From contig CM045750.1 of the NCBI GenBank assembly GCA_024760905.1, positions 19,406,919-19,470,918 of the forward strand: a stretch of DNA of 64,000 nt, written 5' to 3'. Below, piece by piece: positions 59,254 to 64,000 of the stretch. The first letter of the stretch is position 1; every line of letters starts with the position of its first letter. The notes under the pieces are model-generated. The model was not told the origin of the DNA. It did no database searches and worked only from the letters and a program-made list of their open reading frames with translations. The stretch comes from Plotosus lineatus (taxonomy: Eukaryota; Chordata; Actinopteri; Siluriformes; Plotosidae). Made by a program: the position numbers and the translations under genes.

Positions 59254-59403
59254 TTAAACAACAGGAAAATATTTTGCTGTGTGCTCTTGGGAAATGCCCA
59301 ACAACCGATGAGCCATTAGAAACTGCGACAGCAAAACTATGGGGTGATATGGACCTATCAGAAAGTGATGATGGGTATTTTTCACCCGATTCTCCTGCTC
59401 ACT
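59254..59403 (+). pseudogene. Possible coding remnant, unidentified
   Basis: A frame reads CFKQQENILLCALGKCPTTD, then LETATAKLWGDMDLSESDDG and YFSPDSPAH before a stop. The acidic serine-rich C-terminus and surrounding repeat context suggest a transposon protein end. Upstream in the same frame are stops. Not assigned. Confidence 0.3.
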
Positions 59404-59798
59404 AACTTCATAAATTTAAAGATGTTCCTGTCCATGTGCTTTTGTTTATGTTTGTGATGATTTGTTCAATCTGTCATGTGCTAAAGTTGACTTTCGTGTT
59501 GATTGGCTCATTTTATTTGGGGAAATGTTTAAAGGAACGGCACAAGAAGGGAAATTTATTTATTTATTTATTTATTTATTTTATTTTAATTTTTTAATTA
59601 TGCTGTGTTCTGTTTAGTTTCAGCTTTCATGTAAGTAGTTTGGTTGATACCCCAAAATGACTAATACAAATACCAGTAAAACTCTTTGACTGTTCTGTTA
59701 TTATTCATGTGTTCCACTCCGCTGGTAATCATTTTAATAAGTGCCCACCCACTCCAATTTTTAAGCACCCTGGGCGCTTATCACGTCGAAATACGGTA
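59404..59798. other. Unassigned AT-rich stretch
   Basis: (TTTA)n at about 59557-59580. It ends in CACGTCGAAATACGGTA, which resembles an inverted-repeat element terminus, but no convincing partner was found. Confidence 0.3.
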
Positions 59799-59844
<46 letters not shown>

Positions 59845-59846
59845 CG
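59799..59846. repeat. (GAT)n microsatellite
   Basis: Pure GAT array adjoining a SINE-A head. Confidence 0.95.
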
Positions 59847-59856
59847 ATGACGACAG

Positions 59857-59997
59857 CAGGGTGGCACAGTGGTGTGAGGGTTAGCATGTCCACCTCATAG
59901 CAAGGAGGTTCTGAGTTCAGTTCCTGGGACTGTAGATTTCCATGTGGAGTTTGCATGTTATCCCATGCTTATAGCTTTTGCCTTTTCCAAATTGCTC

Positions 59998-60083
<86 letters not shown>

Positions 60084-60185
60084 CCCTACAGTGTCTGGCT
60101 GGCTGATCATGGTGTATATTGCCTTCAACCAGTGTCGATGGTGCTGGGATATACCTCCCTTTTGTCAAATGAATAAGCGAATGAA
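59857..60185 (+). repeat. SINE-A copy with internal (GT)n expansion
   Basis: Head AGGGTGGCACAGTGGTGTGA, body GTGGAGTTTGCATGTTATCC, a (GT)n array at 60001-60080 in the late body, then a degraded end with GAATAAGCGAATGAAT. Confidence 0.8.
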
Positions 60186-60214
60186 TAACAGCAACAGATA
60201 GAGGGATAGATCTT

Positions 60215-60368
60215 CTTTTTTCCTTTAGGCTGTTCCCTTCAGGGGTTGCCACAGTAAATCATCTGCCTCCATCTCACTCTATCCTCTGCATCTTCTTCTC
60301 TTACACCAACTACCTTCATGTCCTCATTCACTACATCCATGAGTCTCCTCTTCGGTCTTCCTCGAGGC
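60215..60368 (-). pseudogene. RTE LINE 3'-terminal fragment, left part of a disrupted copy
   Basis: The minus strand encodes RPRGRPKRRLMDVVNEDMKV and VGVREEDAEDRVRWRQMIYC, then the RTE 3' end (CAACCCCTGAAGGGAACAGC). It stops at the hAT junction near 60369. Confidence 0.85.
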
Positions 60369-60622
60369 CTGGGGTCGGGAACCTTCTTGACTAAGAGAGA
60401 GTATATATATATATATATATAACTAAATTGAAAAAGAAAACCAACAATTTTAAAGTATAATAAGACTGAATTTATTTTAAACAACATTGTCATAATGAAG
60501 TTATTTATAAATAAGAAACGTACTTTTTACTATTAATGCAACTTTGGTGCTGCATGGTTTTGCTGATGGCTTTGTAGTCTGGTTGATGCGTGCTGAGGTT
60601 CTATTGCAAGTGACTGCAGGTC
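60369..60622 (-). mobile_element. hAT 3' fragment inside the RTE copy
   Basis: Starts at CTGGGGTCGGGAACC (hAT terminus) and reads antisense through sequence matching 37390-37680 of the 36.8-kb hAT element (GTAGTCTGGTTGATGCGTGC, TTGCTGATGGCTTTGTAGTC). The opposite hAT terminus is missing, so the junction at 60622 is not a clean insertion. Confidence 0.8.
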
Positions 60623-61186
60623 TCAATTTCTGACACTCTTTTCACTTCTAGAACATTCCTGACCATCCCCTCCTTCAAGATAACTCCTCCTCCATTTCTC
60701 TTCCCATCCACACCATGAAAAAACAGTTTAAACCCTGCTCCGAAGCTTCTAGCCTTGCTACCTTTCCACTTGGTCACCTGAACACACAGAATGTCCACCT
60801 TCCTCATCTGCATCATGTCAGCCAGCTCTCAACCTTTTCCTGTCATAGTTCCAACATTCAAAGTCCCCACTCTCAGTCCTAAACTCATGCTTTTCCTCTT
60901 CTCTCTCTGCCTATGGACACGCCTCCCGCCTCTCCTTCTTCGACATCTTCGTGCAACAGTCGTCCAATTTCCACCAGCACCCTGTTGGTTAACAGCACTG
61001 ATGGCGGTCGTTGTTATCCCTGGCCTCCACCGATCCGGTATGAAATTTGTCTTTACAGTTTGCATTTTGTATTTTGGCAAAAGTTTTACGCCGGATGCCC
61101 TTCCTGTCACAACCCTCTGCATTTATCCGGGCTTGGGACCAGCGTGAGGGTGGGCACTTGTTTGTGCCCTCCCTCAAGGCTGCATT
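60623..61186 (-). pseudogene. RTE LINE 5' end fragment
   Basis: The minus strand has the leader (GGGTTGTGACAGGAAGGGCA, CCGGCGTAAAACTTTTGCC), a basic stretch (RRCRRRRGGRRVHRQREKRK) and the endonuclease start SMSLGLRVGTLNVGTMTGKG. VDILCVQVTKWKGSKARSFG follows, with the catalytic Glu replaced by Val, then VDGKRNGGGVILKEGMVRNV. Frameshift near 60825. Retention of a LINE 5' end is less common than 3' fragments. Confidence 0.85.
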
Positions 61187-61285
61187 TGTTTCCTGCAACA
61201 ATAAATGTAGAAAGAAAAAAAAAAGGATCTACATTAGAGTGTCTCTGAAATCAGGTTAAAATCAAGAGATGATGTCAATACGTCA

Positions 61286-61290
<5 letters not shown>

Positions 61291-61344
<54 letters not shown>
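61291..61344. repeat. (TC)n microsatellite
   Basis: Pure TC array. Confidence 0.95.
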
Positions 61345-61345
<1 letters not shown>

Positions 61346-61486
61346 GTTGCATCAGTTGATATCTTTTGTCAAGTGGATTCTAAGTGCAGGTGAGTTGGCT
61401 CTTTAATTTGTGCTTTGTTGTAAGCTACTTGTTCAGTCCACGTTTTCTCAGATTGAAGGGGAAAAAAAGACAAGACAGGAACACAT

Positions 61487-61515
61487 CCATCCATCCATCC
61501 ATCCATCCACCCACC

Positions 61516-61600
<85 letters not shown>
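61487..61600. repeat. (ATCC)n then (GT)n
   Basis: CATC repeats, short CACC repeats, then a GT array of about 80 bp. Confidence 0.95.
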
Positions 61601-61601
<1 letters not shown>

Positions 61602-61604
61602 GCT

Positions 61605-62043
61605 GTTGTTAGTTCTTCGAGGTAGAAGATGACCATGACTTTATTCAGATCAATGATCTGTGATATGGGTGGTCATGACTTGCACTTGACTTGGATTTAA
61701 GCATGGGAGAGTAGCACAGATTGTCCGCCTCACTCTCTCGCCCCGGTCTATCTGAGTCCAGTAGCATGGCATAGTCAAGATAGGTAGAAATACATCAGGA
61801 TGCAGTGGATGGCCGGCAGTGTCCTGTGTGTTTCACTGTGCCCTGGTTGCGCTCCACGACGCTTTGCTGGGCCCACCATCTTTTCCACTAAACCAATTTG
61901 GTGGTTTCTTCTGCACAATCATCCGGATCCAGTCTTTGCATGTGTAGGTAGATCACTCTTGTGGCTAGCACACGTGACAGTGGAGACTTATGGTGGCTGG
62001 AACGCCTAACCCCATCACAGATACAAAAGACCTGCCCACTGCT

Positions 62044-62046
<3 letters not shown>
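61605..62046. other. Unassigned, GC-richer stretch
   Basis: Moderately GC-rich compared with its surroundings and without obvious decay. A 69-codon plus frame (61800-62009) has no motif. It may be a dispersed repeat whose other copies lie outside the window. Confidence 0.35.
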
Positions 62047-62115
<69 letters not shown>

Positions 62116-62199
62116 ATGATGATGATGATGACAGTTGTATTTCTTAAATAAAGTGAGACAAAAAATCTTAATAATAATAATAACAATAATAATAATAAT
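62047..62199. repeat. (TA)n, (GAT)n and (AAT)n cluster
   Basis: TA array at 62047-62111, short GAT run to about 62131, AAT runs at about 62169-62199. Confidence 0.9.
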
Positions 62200-63189
62200 T
62201 CTAGGCTTGTGGAAACTTCTGAGCTGCAGACACATACCCCCTTAAGCTAGAAATAACTTGGGTGGGATGTACGAGGGTGGTAACCCTGACGATGTCAGAG
62301 GGTGTCCAGGTCAATCAGTATGTGAAAACTGAGGGAGGGATTATAGAATGTCAATCAACAGGCAATGTTACATTTGTGTAGATCATGTGCACTGTGGATG
62401 TGTCATGACATGGAAAAAGAGACAGACAGACCAAGGGGATATTCCACAATTACTTTCCTGTTATCATTTTGTTTTCTGTTCAACTAATTTATCCTGCCTT
62501 TCTATTTGTATTAACTGAGGTATGAGCAACTATTATTTAACTCCATGGCCCTGAGTTGGCCATATATTTTGAAACTGGTCATAGTTTGTCCGTAGTATGG
62601 CCATAGTTTTGAAACCGCCTGCACTGCTTAAATATCTGCAGGGTGCTGGCCATGAGGCTTAAATAGAGCACCTTATTGTAATTTTTTTTTTTTTTTTTTT
62701 TGTTCTGCCTCCATAAATTTTCCCTTGGCTCCATCATGCATCTGCATACTGCCTATAATAGGTTGCATTAGGACTCACGACAGGTCCTTCATCCCTTTGC
62801 AATGAGCCATCGCCTCTGTGCCTGACTTTATTTCCATGACTTTATGAAGCTGCTTAATTAAGTGGGCCATAAGATTATAGAGGGCTTGGAAAGCCTTATT
62901 CTCCAGAAAATTATAGCAAACAGGAAGTCAATTCTTTTCAAAGCTAAGACTAACTTTTAATAGTTTCTCATACGTCTAGCTTTATTGTAGTATTATCTGG
63001 TTATGAAGCAAATCATATGGGAAAATGAGAATTATGCCGTCCTTAAGGAAGCATAAATCAAATCTAATGAAGACTTGAAATGCTTTACAGACACAAAGAT
63101 TCCTCAAACTCAAAAGTTTGACCAAAAGTTATTTTACTGCTTCATATCTCATGATGCTTAATATGTGTTTATTGTGTTCTGGGTGCTCA
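62200..63189. other. Low-repeat stretch, possible conserved non-coding DNA
   Basis: Apart from a T-run at 62682-62701, about 1 kb has no recognised repeat. 62700-63060 keeps complex AT-rich sequence with homeodomain-type sites such as CTTAATTAAG. Conservation cannot be judged from one genome. Confidence 0.3.
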
Positions 63190-63540
63190 TCCCTCATTCA
63201 CTTATTTGCAAAACCATTTAATCTCACTAGGGTCTCAGAGACATTGGAGCCTATTTGAGCCGGCACTTGGGGAAGGCAGAGTACACTGGCAACAGCTCAC
63301 CAGACCATCACAGGTCAACACACACATTCATTCACATTAACTCTCAGGGTTGGCCTGGCACAAACAATTAGTTTAATGTGCGTTTGGACTGTGGGAGAAA
63401 ACTAGAATACCCAGAGGAAACCCATGTAAGCAAAGGGACAACATACAAACTCCACACAGAAATGCCGAAGTCTGAGAATTGAGCCCGGGACCTTCTTCCT
63501 GTAAGACCGAAGTGCTAAACACGAACTTCTGTGCTGCCCA
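63190..63540 (-). repeat. SINE-A copy, antisense, near full length
   Basis: CATTTAATCTCACTAGGGTC tail, ACACATTCATTCACATTAAC and ACAACATACAAACTCCACAC body, and CTTCTTCCTGTAAGACCGAA head. Confidence 0.8.
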
Positions 63541-64000
63541 TTCTTGGTGTTATTATGTGGAACTACATTTATTAAACACATACTGCATATAATATGGAGT
63601 TAATTCTACCACTCGGAAGTTGATTATTTGTTAATGATTGGTTGTCACATAATGTTTTTCTTTTCTTTTATAAAAGCAATTTGCTTGAACATGTTGTCGA
63701 CAAACCTCCACACCTTCTCCTGTTTCTGAGAACCCATTTCCCCTCTGTACGGTGACAGGACACTTTTCTTCTTTAATTAGCATATTTTTAATCTATTTAT
63801 CATCAGGTTAATGGGTGTGCCATGTCTGCCATGCAGGTCCCAATGAACGAGCTATTTAAATGAGAATTAATACAAGACTGTAATTTAAACTGCAATCAGA
63901 AGCACTGCATTATCAAACTGTCATCACGGAAAATGAATCAACAACATGTGGTCAATCAGTTTCAGGAATCAATTTCCATTTATTTAACTTCATTTTCCGA
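63541..64000. other. Low-repeat stretch, possible conserved non-coding DNA
   Basis: Repeat-free to the window edge, with several homeodomain-type cores (CTTTAATTAGC near 63775, GAGAATTAATAC near 63865). No exon recognised. Confidence 0.3.

Overview
The window looks like repeat-rich vertebrate DNA, most likely from a teleost fish. No complete host gene is visible. The evidence is AT-rich composition, very long (TA)n, (CA)n, (GT)n, (AAT)n and (GAT)n arrays, and dozens of tRNA-headed SINE copies. Fish-type RTE, Tc1/mariner, pogo/Tigger, hAT and LTR elements are also present. The species cannot be fixed from sequence alone. Almost all open frames are transposon remnants, antisense shadows of a LINE, or dipeptide runs read from microsatellites.

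Names used here: SINE-A (tRNA-like head with GTAGTGGTTAGCAC), SINE-B (head with TGGCCTGGTGGTAA), SINE-E and SINE-F (two further tRNA heads). Tail-1 ends in GGATTAAGCGGTTCAG plus (ATGA)n, tail-2 resembles RTE sequence, and tail-3 is a separate ~230-bp module. MITE-1 has termini CAGTGGTACCTCACCTTACG, MITE-2 CAGTGGTACCTTGATTTACG and MITE-3 CAGGGATCCCTCACTTTCCG; all insert at TA and look pogo/Tigger-like.

Layout. 1-9 kb: SINEs, MITE-2, a solo LTR inserted in a SINE, MITE-1 and a Tc1/mariner transposase remnant. 9-20 kb: a possible inverted-repeat element, SINEs, MITE-3 and MITE-1 copies, an antisense LINE remnant and one weak candidate exon. 20-26.4 kb: a LINE remnant, then the best-preserved element, an RTE-type LINE with endonuclease and reverse transcriptase, lying inside a larger inverted-repeat element. 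27-33 kb: nested MITE-3/SINE complexes and a near-perfect 228-bp snapback hairpin carrying two mirror-image hammerhead ribozyme motifs. 33-47 kb: SINEs, a hAT element with a perfect 8-bp target duplication, LINE 3' ends, two Tc1-like remnants, MITE-2 and a pogo-like element. 47-56 kb: a second snapback hairpin, an RTE fragment in a SINE, a complete Tc1-like element holding a MITE-3, and a MITE-3 holding a MITE-1. 56-64 kb: composite SINEs, an RTE copy whose middle is replaced by hAT sequence, and a low-repeat right flank that may contain conserved non-coding DNA.

The elements do not form a host pathway. They do form a working ecology: SINEs share tails with LINEs present in the window, non-autonomous MITEs resemble transposase-coding relatives, and microsatellites have grown repeatedly at fixed internal positions of particular elements. 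The most notable single signal is the paired hammerhead ribozyme at 32.0-32.14 kb.
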